From Variovorax sp. CF313 (GTDB lineage Bacteria > Pseudomonadota > Gammaproteobacteria > Burkholderiales > Burkholderiaceae_C): a DNA stretch of 38,765 bases. The position numbers and the translations under genes were made by a program. This document shows, piece by piece, positions 27,013-36,220 of the stretch. The stretch lies in NCBI RefSeq assembly GCF_000282635.1, contig NZ_AKIW01000005.1, positions 106,618 to 145,382 on the forward strand, given 5' to 3'. Each line of letters starts with the position of its first letter. Position 1 is the first letter of the stretch. Under the pieces are notes generated by a model. It was not told the DNA's origin, searched no databases, and was given only the letters and a program-made list of their open reading frames with translations.

Positions 27013-27381
27013 TCAGCGAGCTGATTCGATCTTCGTGACCATGATCTTTCCGTCGATCTTTTCCGCCTGGAAGCGGACCTTGACGCCGGTCTCGACCTTG
27101 TCGAGCATGGCGTCGTCCTTGACCCCGAACACCATCGTCATGCCAGGCATGTCCAGGTTCTTGAGCGGGCCGTGCTTGATCGTGAGCTTCTTGTTGTCCT
27201 TGTCCACCTTGCGGATCTCGCCTTCGGTGAGATCCGACGCCGCGGCAGCATCCGCTGCGCCGGCGGCCGGCGCCTTCTCGGACATGCCCGGCATGTCGGA
27301 CTTGGAAGATTGCGCGCTGGCCGTGCCAGCGAACGAGAGTGTGGCAACGAATGCCAAGAGTGCGATGCGAATGTTCGACAT
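27013..27381 (-). CDS. CusF-like periplasmic copper-binding protein
   Basis: A 122-residue protein: Sec signal (LLAFVATLSFAGTASAQ), a Met/Ala linker with DMPGM, and a small beta-barrel of CusF type. The metal site aligns as His70, Met78, Met81, Met83 with CusF His36, Trp44, Met47, Met49, so the tryptophan that caps Cu(I) in E. coli CusF is methionine here. It should bind Cu(I)/Ag(I) in the periplasm. It is the last gene of the minus-strand copper operon. AAGGAG precedes the ATG at 27381. Confidence 0.85.
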   Translation of the reverse strand: MSNIRIALLAFVATLSFAGTASAQSSKSDMPGMSEKAPAAGAADAAAASDLTEGEIRKVDKDNKKLTIKHGPLKNLDMPGMTMVFGVKDDAMLDKVETGVKVRFQAEKIDGKIMVTKIESAR

Positions 27382-27455
27382 GAGAATCTCCTTGGATATG
27401 AATGAAATTGAAGCCCGCCGCGTCCCGATAGAGGCCCGCGGCGCGCGTTTGGCGC

Positions 27456-27947
27456 TTACTTCCCGGTCTTGGTCACGTTCACGGCGCCCTTCATGCCGGC
27501 GTCGTAGTGGCCCGGCTGCAGGCAAGCGAAGTCGACCTTTCCGGCCTGGGTGAACTGCCAGACGATCTCGCCGGTCTTGCCCGCGGCCAGCGTCACCATG
27601 TTCGGATCGGAGTGCTCCATCTCCGGGTTCTTCTTCATGACTTCGTAGTGCTCCTTGAGCTCCTTCTCGGTCCCGATCACGAGTTCGTGCTTGAGCTGGC
27701 CAGAGTTCTTGATGACAAAGCGCACGGTCTCACCTTGCTTGACGCTGATGTTGGCCGGCGTGAAGCGCATGCTGTCGGTCATGTCGACGTTGATGGTGCG
27801 CGTCGCCTTGGTGGCCACGCCGGGCTTGCCGATCGCCTCGTCGGCATCGTGGCCGTGGCCACCGGCATGGGTGCCCGACGCCGAAGCGCCGGCGGCGGCC
27901 AGTGCGAGCAGTGCAGCGAGAGTGGTGTTGCGGAAGGTGTGTTTCAT
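27456..27947 (-). CDS. Cupredoxin-family periplasmic copper protein
   Basis: A 163-residue protein with a signal peptide, a His-rich start (THAGGHGHDAD) and a cupredoxin domain with all type-1 ligands: His87, Cys142, His147, Met152 (CLQPGHYDAGM). The Met/His loop MKKNPEMEHSDPNMV parallels the paralogue at 19272. It probably binds or shuttles copper with the multicopper oxidase encoded 47 bases upstream. Confidence 0.88.
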   Translation of the reverse strand: MKHTFRNTTLAALLALAAAGASASGTHAGGHGHDADEAIGKPGVATKATRTINVDMTDSMRFTPANISVKQGETVRFVIKNSGQLKHELVIGTEKELKEHYEVMKKNPEMEHSDPNMVTLAAGKTGEIVWQFTQAGKVDFACLQPGHYDAGMKGAVNVTKTGK

Positions 27948-27994
27948 GGTTTTCCTTTGAGAGGTTGGAAGGTTTGAGGGGAGTGGAAAAAATG

Positions 27995-29410
27995 TCAGTG
28001 GCCGGAATGACCGCTGGCGGGCTTGCGGATCTGAACTTCGATGTTCTTGGCGGGCATGTTCCGAGCGGGCATCGCGGCTGCGCCGGCGCCGCGCTGGCGC
28101 GGGGTTTCCGGCGGCGGGCCGTCCAGTTCGTAGGCGACCGTGCCTTTGGGGTGCTTGAACCAGCCGGGATTGGAGTAGTCACCGGCCTTCTGGTTTTTGC
28201 GCACCTTGACCACACTGAACATGCCGCCCATCTCGACCGAGCCGAAGGGGCCTTCGCCCGTCATCATTCGCGCGGTGTTGTCCGGGATCGGCATCTCCAT
28301 CTCGGCCATGTCGGCCATGCCGCGCTCGCCCATGACCATGTAGTCCGGCACCAGGTTCGAGATCTGCTTGGCGACGTCCTTGTGGTCCAGGCCGATCATG
28401 GTCGGCACGTCGTGGCCCATGGCGTTCATCGTGTGATGGCTCTTGTGGCAATGGAAGGCCCAGTCGCCTTCTTCGTCGGCCAGGAAATCGATCTGGCGCA
28501 TCTGGCCGACCGCCACGTCCGTGGTCACCTCGTACTGCCTGGAACTCTTGGGTGTCGGTCCCCCATCGGTGCCCGTGACCAGAAACTCGTGCCCATGCAG
28601 GTGGATCGGGTGGTTTGTCATCGTCAGGTTGCCGATGCGGATGCGCACCTTGTCGTTGAGCCTGACGTTGAGCGAGTCGATACCGGGAAAGATCCGGCTG
28701 TTCCAGGACCACAGGTTGAAGTCCAGCATCGTCATGATCTTGGGCGTGGCGCTGCCGGGCTCCACGTCGTAGGCGTTGAGCAGGAACACGAAGTCGCGGT
28801 CGACCTTCTCGATCAGCGGATGCTCGGCCTTCGGATGCGTCACCCAGAAGCCCATCATTCCCATCGCCATCTGCGTCATCTCGTCCGCGTGCGGGTGGTA
28901 CATGAAGGTGCCGGGACGGCGCGCCACGAATTCGTAGACGAAGGTCTTGCCCGGACGGATCGGCGGCTGGTTCAGGCCTGCGACCCCATCCATGCCGTTG
29001 GGCAGGCGCTGGCCGTGCCAGTGCACGCTGGTGTGCTCCGGCAGCTTGTTGGTCACGAAGATCCGCACCCGGTCGCCTTCCACCACTTCGATGGTGGGGC
29101 CGGGCGACTGGCCGTTGTAGCCCCACAGATTGGCCTTGAAGCCCGGCGCCATCTCGCGCACCACGGGCTCGGCCACCAGGTGGAACTCCTTCACGCCATT
29201 GTTCATGCGCCAGGGCAGGGTCCAGCCGTTGAGCGTGACCACGGGGTTGTAGGGGCGTCCGCTCGAGGGCATCAGCGGAGGCATGGTGTTGGGCGTCGTC
29301 TGGAGCACAGGCTCGGGCAAGGCGGCCATGGCCACCTTGCTCACGCTCGCGGTTGCAATGGCGCCCGTGATGGCACCGGCACCGCTCAGGAAATTGCGTC
29401 TGTTGGTCAT
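27995..29410 (-). CDS. Multicopper oxidase (CopA/CueO-like), Tat-exported
   Basis: A 471-residue oxidase with a twin-arginine signal (NRRNFLSG, residues 3-10). The four copper-binding motifs are in order: HWHG (130-133), HPHAD (172-176), HPIHLHGH (267-274) and HCHKSHHTMNAM (320-331). Cys321, His326 and Met331 form the type-1 site; the rest form the trinuclear cluster. It should oxidise Cu(I) to less toxic Cu(II) in the periplasm. The Met-rich stretch MADMAEMEMPIPDN near 385 may hold substrate copper. It is shorter than pseudomonad CopA (about 600), lacking its long Met-rich insert. The ATG at 29410 is favoured by the Tat motif. Confidence 0.92.
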   Translation of the reverse strand: MTNRRNFLSGAGAITGAIATASVSKVAMAALPEPVLQTTPNTMPPLMPSSGRPYNPVVTLNGWTLPWRMNNGVKEFHLVAEPVVREMAPGFKANLWGYNGQSPGPTIEVVEGDRVRIFVTNKLPEHTSVHWHGQRLPNGMDGVAGLNQPPIRPGKTFVYEFVARRPGTFMYHPHADEMTQMAMGMMGFWVTHPKAEHPLIEKVDRDFVFLLNAYDVEPGSATPKIMTMLDFNLWSWNSRIFPGIDSLNVRLNDKVRIRIGNLTMTNHPIHLHGHEFLVTGTDGGPTPKSSRQYEVTTDVAVGQMRQIDFLADEEGDWAFHCHKSHHTMNAMGHDVPTMIGLDHKDVAKQISNLVPDYMVMGERGMADMAEMEMPIPDNTARMMTGEGPFGSVEMGGMFSVVKVRKNQKAGDYSNPGWFKHPKGTVAYELDGPPPETPRQRGAGAAAMPARNMPAKNIEVQIRKPASGHSGH

Positions 29411-29441
29411 GTCGTTCAAATCGTTGATGAGCCCGGGGGCA

Positions 29442-30866
29442 CTAGTGGGCGGCGCCAGTGGAGGCGCCTTCGCCACCCGAGCTGGCCGTCGCGGCGCCCA
29501 TGGACGTGGGCTTGCCCATCACGGAAGCCGCGAGGGCGGCGTCGGCCAGCCAGAACTGCTGCTGGGCGTTGACGGCGTTGGTCACGCTGGAGATCTGGTC
29601 GCGCGCTTCGGCCAGCAGTTCGAAGACGCCGATCAGCATGCCGTTGTAGCGAAGCACGTTTTCGTCGGCCATGGCCTGGCGCAGCGGCACGATCTCGTCG
29701 CGGTAGTGCCGCGCGATGTCGTAGGCCGTGCGGTAGGCCGAGTAGCCTTCGCGCAACTGCGAAGAAGCGCCGCGCACGGTGGCGTCATATCGGTTGGCCG
29801 CGGCCAGGGACTGAGCGTTCAATGCATCGCGTTGCGCAGAACCCCAGTCGAACAGCGGCAACCGGATGTCGAGCTCGAAGCCACGCCGGGTGCTCTTGGT
29901 GCCCTCCGCGTTGTCGAACACTGTGTCGCGACGACCACCCACTTCGACGTCGATGAAGGTCGACAGCAGGTTGATGCCCTGCGACTTGCCTGCCACATCC
30001 AGCTGGGCGCGGGCGAGTTGGACATCGAGACGCTGCTCCGTCGCAGTGGCTGCGACTTCCTTCGCCTCGCGAGGTGCCTTCGGCAGGTCGGGCAAACGCT
30101 CGGGCAAGGTCAGCTTGGCGGCCTGGGCATCGTCCAGTCCCAGGACACGGATCAGTTCCTCGCGCGCGGCCGTCATGGCGTGCTGCGCGGAGGCGAGCTG
30201 AGTGGTTGCGTCTGCATGGAACACCTGCTGGCGCGCGCGCTGGAGCTTGCTGAAGTTGCCGATGAGCTGCATCCGGCGTGCGAGCTCGGCGCTGGCCTGG
30301 GCTGACTTGTTGACCTGCTCCGCGTACTGCAACGATTGCTGTGCGGCGACGGCACGGACCCAGGTCTGTCTGACCTGGGTGACCTGGTCGACCACGGCGC
30401 CTGTCAGCTGGACATTGGCCTGGTTGGCCTGGCTCTTCGAGATCGACAAGCGCTGCGGCAGCAAGATGAGGTCCACCAGCCCGAAGGACAACAGACGTCC
30501 GAGCTCGAGTTCGCTGTTCAGGCGCATGCGCTCGAACGTGAAGATCGGGTTGGGCAGCCGGCTGCTCTGGTTTGCGGCAGCAATGTCGCCCCAGCTCTGG
30601 GCAATCAGGGCCTGGACGGAGGGACTGTTGGCCAGGGCGAGTTGCACCGCATCGTTCTGCGACAGCGGCTTGGCCAGCAGTTCCTGCGTCAACGCAGAGC
30701 GGCGATCACGCTGCTCCTGGGTCCGGCTGAGTTCGAGCTTGCCGCCGGTGAACTGCTTGGCATTGGTGTTCGTGTCCTTCAGGGCGTCGTCGATATCGAC
30801 CGAGGCGCACCCGGCCAGAAATGCGGCTGCGACGGCGATGGCCGTCAAACGCAAGGCGCGCTTCAT
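29442..30866 (-). CDS. TolC-family outer membrane efflux lipoprotein
   Basis: A 474-residue protein with a lipoprotein signal (AFLAGC, Cys20) and two repeats of the TolC/OEP fold rich in long Ala/Gln helices (for example NANVQLTGAVVDQVTQVRQTW and QHAMTAAREELIRVLGLD). It would form a trimeric outer-membrane duct. Oddly, no RND pump or membrane-fusion protein gene is next to it; it sits between the periplasmic gene it overlaps by four bases and the oxidase gene (31 bases). It may borrow a pump from elsewhere or work in a pumpless set. Confidence 0.9.
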   Translation of the reverse strand: MKRALRLTAIAVAAAFLAGCASVDIDDALKDTNTNAKQFTGGKLELSRTQEQRDRRSALTQELLAKPLSQNDAVQLALANSPSVQALIAQSWGDIAAANQSSRLPNPIFTFERMRLNSELELGRLLSFGLVDLILLPQRLSISKSQANQANVQLTGAVVDQVTQVRQTWVRAVAAQQSLQYAEQVNKSAQASAELARRMQLIGNFSKLQRARQQVFHADATTQLASAQHAMTAAREELIRVLGLDDAQAAKLTLPERLPDLPKAPREAKEVAATATEQRLDVQLARAQLDVAGKSQGINLLSTFIDVEVGGRRDTVFDNAEGTKSTRRGFELDIRLPLFDWGSAQRDALNAQSLAAANRYDATVRGASSQLREGYSAYRTAYDIARHYRDEIVPLRQAMADENVLRYNGMLIGVFELLAEARDQISSVTNAVNAQQQFWLADAALAASVMGKPTSMGAATASSGGEGASTGAAH

Positions 30867-31234
30867 GGCTTCTCCTTCTTCGCAGGCATAGGCATGGAAT
30901 GGCCTGGCTGCGTGGCAGGTGCAGCGGCTGCGCCCTTGGGCGATTCGGCCTCAGCCGTGCCGGTGCCCGACGCCTCCTTGGCGTAGGCTTGCCAGCCACC
31001 GCGGCGGTAGACCGTCTCGTTGGCCTCCTTCCAGGGGATGGGCTTTTCGTCAGCAAAGGATTGATAGCCTTCGAGCGCGGATTTAAAGGTCAGGACTGGC
31101 GGCGGTGCCGCGGTCGCGGCCGAGCCAGCAGATGTAGGTGCGGGAGGTGGCGTGGGCGCAGGCTGGGCCACGGCGGCCAGTGCCACCATAGCGGGGAAAA
31201 CAGCCAGCCAACGGGCTGACGATGAATGGAACAT
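30863..31234 (-). CDS. Periplasmic protein of copper operons, unknown function
   Basis: A 123-residue protein with a signal peptide, a Pro/Ala-rich linker, a conserved-looking core (SALEGYQSFADEKPIPWKE, then YRRGGWQAYAKEA) and a Met/Pro/Lys-rich tail (HSMPMPAKKEK). It overlaps the TolC start by four bases (ATGA), so the two are translated together. I do not know its function; a role as periplasmic linker to TolC is a guess. Confidence 0.72.
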   Translation of the reverse strand: MFHSSSARWLAVFPAMVALAAVAQPAPTPPPAPTSAGSAATAAPPPVLTFKSALEGYQSFADEKPIPWKEANETVYRRGGWQAYAKEASGTGTAEAESPKGAAAAPATQPGHSMPMPAKKEKP

Positions 31235-31350
31235 GGGGTTCTCGCAAGTTCATGAACGGATTGCGTGCGAGCTGCCCGAAAGGGCATGACGCAGGCGATG
31301 CATGAGCGTCCGCGGCGGCCCGTGACGCGAGTCACAGGCGCACGAACGCG

Positions 31351-31785
31351 TTAGGCGCGAGGAGGCTTGTCGAGTACGCGCGGCGCGAGCGTGACCATCG
31401 TGATGGCCGGCTCCACCAGATCGGCGTGCGGAAGATCGTGGAAGACGGCCAGGTCCAACGTGCTGGTCAGCGCCGTGGCATGGCACGCGCCGCACGTGCC
31501 GCACTTGTGCATCGTGTCAGGCTCCGCACTTGCGGTCTTGTCGGTGCCGTCTTTCGCCGGTGGCTTGGCGGCCTGTGCCGCCTCGTGGTGATGGTCGCTG
31601 CGCCCGTCGGCATGCGGAGACCGGGCATGGTCATGCCCCCCGGACAGCTCGACAGACATGTCGGCCATCGCACCGGCATGTCCGGGTCCGCAAAAGACCA
31701 TGGCTGCCGCCGCGTACCCCTGAAAGGGCACGGCGAACATCACGATCCAGAGAACGAACAGGCGAACCCGATACATGCGCAGCAT
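31351..31785 (-). CDS. CopL-like Cys/His-rich membrane protein
   Basis: A 144-residue protein starting with one hydrophobic segment (LFVLWIVMFAVPFQGYAAA, which may be a signal peptide), then a His/Asp-rich region (GGHDHA, DGRSDHHHEAA), a Cys/His cluster (HKCGTCGACH) and a short C-terminus ending LAPRVLDKPPRA. This layout resembles CopL-type metal-binding proteins linked to copper regulation. Starts at 31785 and 31776 are both possible; no clear RBS is seen. It lies between the DUF4148 gene and the operon proper. Confidence 0.6.
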   Translation of the reverse strand: MLRMYRVRLFVLWIVMFAVPFQGYAAAAMVFCGPGHAGAMADMSVELSGGHDHARSPHADGRSDHHHEAAQAAKPPAKDGTDKTASAEPDTMHKCGTCGACHATALTSTLDLAVFHDLPHADLVEPAITMVTLAPRVLDKPPRA

Positions 31786-31843
31786 TCTGGTTGGAGCGGT
31801 GTGTCAGGTGGCCCGTGCGTATATCCAGTTCTGCGCACAACCC

Positions 31844-32131
31844 TCAGGGTTGCGCCTGCGCACGAGCCTTGCTCGTGTCGGCCTTGGGCGCTGGCAGGGG
31901 CGCACCGAGCCTTGCCGCGGCGTCCCAGTTGGGCTGCTTCTGCGCGGCTTCCAGTTCGGCCGCCACCTGGGCATCGGTCTTGGCGGCGCCGGCCTCGGCC
32001 GGGTGGTAGACCACGCCGGCTTCGTTCGGCGCGAAGTGAGAGGAACCTTCCGCGTAGGCCGCGAGCGGTGCGACGAACGCGCCGCCCACGCCTGCGGCGA
32101 GTGCGAACGAAAGGATTTGACGGTTCTTCAT
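31844..32131 (-). CDS. DUF4148 periplasmic protein
   Basis: A 95-residue exported protein with a Sec signal (ILSFALAAGVGGAFVAPLAAYA) and the DUF4148 core: KTDAQVAAELEAAQKQ near 50-65. Such proteins are abundant in Burkholderiales; the function is unknown. It is the first gene on the minus strand after the shared cop box, so it is probably the lead gene of the copper operon. AAGGAG precedes the ATG at 32131. A palindrome CAACCCT-c-AGGGTTG overlaps its stop. Confidence 0.8.
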   Translation of the reverse strand: MKNRQILSFALAAGVGGAFVAPLAAYAEGSSHFAPNEAGVVYHPAEAGAAKTDAQVAAELEAAQKQPNWDAAARLGAPLPAPKADTSKARAQAQP

Positions 32132-32268
32132 GATGGTCTCCTTCAACGGTTGGCTCAATTTCGTGAGCTGCACTGAACTCGCCTGGATCGACAACCGAGC
32201 CGGCGGTGCCAGCCTGTCGACCGGCATGCAAGCACTCTAGGAAGCCAGTCCGCCAATCACCCATCACT

Positions 32269-32290
32269 TGGATTACAAAGAAGTAATCCA
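32269..32290. promoter_or_regulatory. Cop box: perfect inverted repeat for CopR
   Basis: TGGATTAC-N6-GTAATCCA has 8-base perfect arms and sits in the 190-base gap between the divergent DUF4148 operon and copRS. TTAC-N6-GTAA is the kind of site reported for CopR/CusR-type heavy-metal response regulators. It could control both directions. No second copy was noticed elsewhere in the window. Confidence 0.75.
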
Positions 32291-32321
32291 CGCACGAGAC
32301 CTCGCGCCGTACCATTTGGCG

Positions 32322-33005
32322 ATGCGCATACTGGTCATCGAAGACGAACACAAGCTCGGCGATTACCTCGTGAAGGGACTCACCGAGAGCGGCTTCGTGG
32401 TCGACCTCGCGCGCACCGGTATCGAGGGACGCAGCCTTGCGATCGATGGGGACTACGACCTTCTGGTTCTCGACGTGATGCTTCCTGGCATCGACGGCTT
32501 TGCGGTGCTGGATGCAGTGCGCAAATCCAGATCGATGCCGGTGCTGATGCTGACAGCGCGTGACGAAGTAACCGATCGGGTGCGCGGACTCCAAAGCGGT
32601 GCGGACGACTATCTTGCCAAGCCGTTCGCCTTCTCCGAATTGCTCGCCCGAATCCAGGCCCTCCTGCGTCGCGGCAAGTTGCACGAGGTGTCGAACTACG
32701 TGCTCAAGGACCTGCGCCTCGATGTGGTTGCGCGCAAGGCCTCGCGCAACGGACATCGGCTCGAGTTGACCGCCAAGGAGTTCGCGCTGTTGACCCTGCT
32801 CATGCGCCGCCAGGGCAACGTGCTGTCGCGCACGCAGTTGGCTGAGCAGGTGTGGGACATGAATTTCGACAGCGACACCAACTTGGTGGAAGTGGCCATC
32901 CGGCGGCTGCGCAGCAAGATCGACGATCCTTTCGAAGAGAAGTTGCTGCACACGGTGCGCGGCATGGGGTATGTGCTGGAGAGCCGGCAGGGCAGCGGAT
33001 CGTGA
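32322..33005 (+). CDS. copR: Heavy-metal response regulator, CopR/CusR-like
   Basis: A 227-residue OmpR-type regulator: receiver domain with phosphoacceptor Asp51 ([10 protein letters not shown]), acidic pair Glu7/Asp8 and Lys in DDYLAKPF, then a winged helix with VSRTQL-like ending and [10 protein letters not shown]...GMGYVLE, a typical heavy-metal regulator C-terminus. It should bind the cop box just upstream. The ATG at 32322 begins MRILVIEDE, the family start. The stop overlaps copS (GTGA). Confidence 0.92.
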   Translation: MRILVIEDEHKLGDYLVKGLTESGFVVDLARTGIEGRSLAIDGDYDLLVLDVMLPGIDGFAVLDAVRKSRSMPVLMLTARDEVTDRVRGLQSGADDYLAKPFAFSELLARIQALLRRGKLHEVSNYVLKDLRLDVVARKASRNGHRLELTAKEFALLTLLMRRQGNVLSRTQLAEQVWDMNFDSDTNLVEVAIRRLRSKIDDPFEEKLLHTVRGMGYVLESRQGSGS

Positions 33006-34408
33006 ACGCCATCGAAACCATCGGAGAGTCCAGCGCCGTAGCCGACCTCGTGGTTGTCAAGTCAGCGGCAACCGATGCGGCCTCCAACACCGAGAGCACA
33101 GGCTCCATCCAGGCCGCGCTGTCTCTTTGGTTTGCGGCGCAGGCCTTGATCGGCCTCAGCCTCGTCTGCGTGGCGATCTACGCCGTCACGGCGTGGAGCT
33201 TTCAAGTCAAGCAGGCCAGCGAGTTCGAGCGCCAGTCCGAACTGATCAGGCACCTGATCCAGGAGTCGCGGGGCGATACAGGGACGGACGGGTTGCGTCA
33301 CAAGCTGGACGATTTCTTCCTCACGCATGCCGAGATCAGCCTGGTGCTTCGCCGCGGCGACGAGACCATCTACTCGACCACGCCCACCCGGGCATCCGCG
33401 CGCTGGCTGTGGAAGCCGACAGAAGAGCATCCGGCACAGCCGGGTGAGGCCACCATGCAACTGCAGCTCGGCATCGACATCCAGGAAGACTCCCGGCTCC
33501 TGAGTCGGCTTGCCTGGACGCTGGTCGGCGCGGTCGTGCTGGGGTCCGCAATGATCGCCCTGACCGGTGCGCTGCTGGTGCGCCGGGGCCTGAAACCCTT
33601 GAAGAAGCTGATTCGGCAGACCGCAGCCACGGGACCGGCACACCCCGGACGGCGTATCGATCCCTCCCCGTATGCCTCCGAAATCACCCCTTGGGTCGCG
33701 CAGTTCAACGCGGTGCTCGACCGGGCCGAGCAGGCCTATCAGCAACTGGAATCGTTCAACGCGGATGTCGCGCACGAACTGCGCACGCCGCTGGCCAACC
33801 TGATCGGGATGGTGGAAGTGGAACTGGCGCGGCCCAGATCGGTCGAGGAACTACGCGATGCCCTGCTGTCGGCACTCGAAGAAGCAAGGCGCGTCTCTGC
33901 GATCGTGATCGACATGCTCTTTTTGTCCCACGCGGACCGTGGGGCGGTTGCACGCCGCTCGGCCCCGGTCAGCCTGGCCGACCAGGTGCGCACGGTGCTG
34001 GACTTTCATGAGGCCACGCTGGAAGACGTCGGACTGAAGGTGCATGTCAGCGGCGATGCGACTATTGGCGTCGACGCCGCACTGGTGCGTCGGGCATTGT
34101 CGAACCTGCTGAGCAACGCTAGCCGGTATGCGACGCCCGGCTCCACGATCGCGGTTGCTATCGACATGCAACCCGATGGCGTCTGGATCAAGGTTGCCAA
34201 CCGGGGCGAGCCGGTCTCCGCTGATGTGTTGCCTAATCTTTTCAAGCGCTTCTTTCGGGCGGAACGGTCTCGCACCGATTCGTCGGAGCACCACGGACTC
34301 GGCCTGGCAATAGTGGCCGCGATCGCGCGAATGCATGGAGGCCAGACCCGCGCCACATCCCGATCCGGCGTCACCGAGATCAGCTTTTCCATGACGCCGG
34401 AAGGCTGA
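33002..34408 (+). CDS. copS: Heavy-metal sensor histidine kinase, CopS/CusS-like
   Basis: A 468-residue kinase. A transmembrane helix near 40-65, a periplasmic stretch of about 110 residues (smaller than usual for CusS), a second helix ([20 protein letters not shown]), a HAMP-like linker, an HisKA with the phosphoacceptor His258 in [16 protein letters not shown], and an ATPase domain with the N-box ([12 protein letters not shown]) and [16 protein letters not shown]. The short periplasmic part should sense copper or silver. The GTG start at 33002 overlaps copR. The N-terminal 35 residues are low complexity. Confidence 0.9.
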   Translation: MNAIETIGESSAVADLVVVKSAATDAASNTESTGSIQAALSLWFAAQALIGLSLVCVAIYAVTAWSFQVKQASEFERQSELIRHLIQESRGDTGTDGLRHKLDDFFLTHAEISLVLRRGDETIYSTTPTRASARWLWKPTEEHPAQPGEATMQLQLGIDIQEDSRLLSRLAWTLVGAVVLGSAMIALTGALLVRRGLKPLKKLIRQTAATGPAHPGRRIDPSPYASEITPWVAQFNAVLDRAEQAYQQLESFNADVAHELRTPLANLIGMVEVELARPRSVEELRDALLSALEEARRVSAIVIDMLFLSHADRGAVARRSAPVSLADQVRTVLDFHEATLEDVGLKVHVSGDATIGVDAALVRRALSNLLSNASRYATPGSTIAVAIDMQPDGVWIKVANRGEPVSADVLPNLFKRFFRAERSRTDSSEHHGLGLAIVAAIARMHGGQTRATSRSGVTEISFSMTPEG

Positions 34409-34596
34409 TACGCCTTGCTTACCGCGTCGTTCTCCTCCCTGACGACGCGCGAGCCATCTTTGCCTCATGCGGCCTATTGCTAGATTTGGCTGTAAGTCGA
34501 CTGCTAGAGATTCCTGCGCGAAACACTGACCCGGCCAGATCGAGCCGTGCTTCAATCAATGGCGTCGTGCCCTGCGCACTTCAACCTTCTGCGCTC

Positions 34597-35287
<691 letters not shown>

Positions 35288-35289
<2 letters not shown>

Positions 35290-35306
35290 CACATTGAAGA
35301 TGTGTC
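35288..35306. repeat. Perfect inverted repeat after the amber ORF
   Basis: GACACAT-TGAAG-ATGTGTC has 7-base perfect arms and a 5-base loop directly after the amber-broken gene. It has no T-run, so it is a weak terminator candidate or a protein-binding dyad. Confidence 0.4.
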
Positions 35307-35465
35307 GTCATCGCGGACGTTAACGCGGTGATGGATAACGCAACTGTAATCTTCGTGTGCGGTAACTCGCCGACCGGCGGCCTAGAGTTGATGCATCGGA
35401 AAGAGGCAAGCCACAGAGCTGTTCACTTCCGGATCGCCAACCCTCTCATTGCCAAAGGATCGAAC

Positions 35466-35915
35466 ATGAAGACTTCCCTCAAGACCTCCCTGACGCTGGC
35501 CGCATTGCTCGGCGCGATGGCTAGCCCCGCGCTGGCCGGCAACTATGCCGAAGGCGATCCCCGCCCGGCGCCGCTGAGCTCCAGCACCAGCCGCGCAGCC
35601 GTGGCCTTGGACACGCAGCGCTGGCTGCAGAGCTCGATGGACCAGGGCTACCCCGAGGGCAATCCGCGCGCTGTCGTGAGCGTGTCCTCCAACACCCGTG
35701 CCACGGTTCAAGCCGACACCCTGGCCTGGATGCGTTCGGGTCTGGCCGCGGCCACGAACGGCGAAGCGGGTGCAGACACAACCCGCCCCGCCTACCGGCA
35801 AGCCGCTGCCGAGTACGCGCGCCTGCGCGGTGAACAGCCCGAATTCGGCGCACCGGTGGAACGTCTCACCCAGCAGGGTCAACTGCCGGATGCACCCGCG
35901 ACCGCTCGTCGCTGA
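35466..35915 (+). CDS. Exported protein with two similar repeats
   Basis: A 149-residue protein with a Sec signal (TLAALLGAMASPALAG). The mature part begins YAEGDPRPAPLSSSTSRAAV and later repeats YPEGNPRAVVSVSSNTRATV, two related 20-residue units (only the pattern Y-x-EG-[DN]-PR-x-x-x-S-x-x-x-[TS]-R-A is common). This resembles DUF4148-type periplasmic proteins of Burkholderiales. The function is unknown. It is likely intact although it lies between a broken gene and IS fragments. The 176 bases before it (35290-35465) hold only the inverted repeat and no gene. Confidence 0.72.
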   Translation: MKTSLKTSLTLAALLGAMASPALAGNYAEGDPRPAPLSSSTSRAAVALDTQRWLQSSMDQGYPEGNPRAVVSVSSNTRATVQADTLAWMRSGLAAATNGEAGADTTRPAYRQAAAEYARLRGEQPEFGAPVERLTQQGQLPDAPATARR

Positions 35916-35934
35916 TGTACGGAGCCGCCAGACA

Positions 35935-36177
35935 CAACGGATACCTTCCCGATATGGGGTCCGACATGAACAATGGCATGCCGCCACGATGACAGAACCA
36001 ACGCGTGCCCACCGGTTGCGACACGCCAACGGCCTCGGCCGCCTTCGCACTCGTAATTCCGGTGGCAATCTGCTCCCAGAACCGCCGCTCTACCTCTCGC
36101 CGAAGCGAAGGAGCACCGGGTGAGCGCATTGCACCTCGCCCCGCTAACTTGTGCATCCACCCCGCGGGTCGTCCCAT
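35935..36177 (-). mobile_element. IS30-family transposase, N-terminal fragment
   Basis: The frame from the ATG at 36177 reads MGRPAGWMHKLAGRG, then SPGAPSLRREVERRFWEQIATG and SAKAAEAVGVSQPVGTRWF, the typical IS30 transposase N-terminus with its helix-turn-helix, up to SGRY near 35940. The following residues do not continue the SFAEREEIA of the family, so the copy is cut there and lacks the DDE catalytic part. Confidence 0.8.
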
Positions 36178-36195
36178 AAACACCTCCATGATTGA

Positions 36196-36220
36196 AAGTG
36201 TTGCGACGACCGGTTGAATC
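36196..36220. repeat. Candidate IS30 terminal repeat inside IS3 orfA
   Basis: AGTGTTGCGACGACCGGTTGAATC lies just outside the IS30 start codon and ends exactly where IS3 orfA homology stops. It resembles IS30-family ends (from memory). The other end is missing, so the element is truncated. Confidence 0.45.

Noticed and set aside
31837..31851. CAACCCT-c-AGGGTTG palindrome as a rho-independent terminator
   Set aside because: The one-base centre leaves no normal loop and no T-run follows on either strand.
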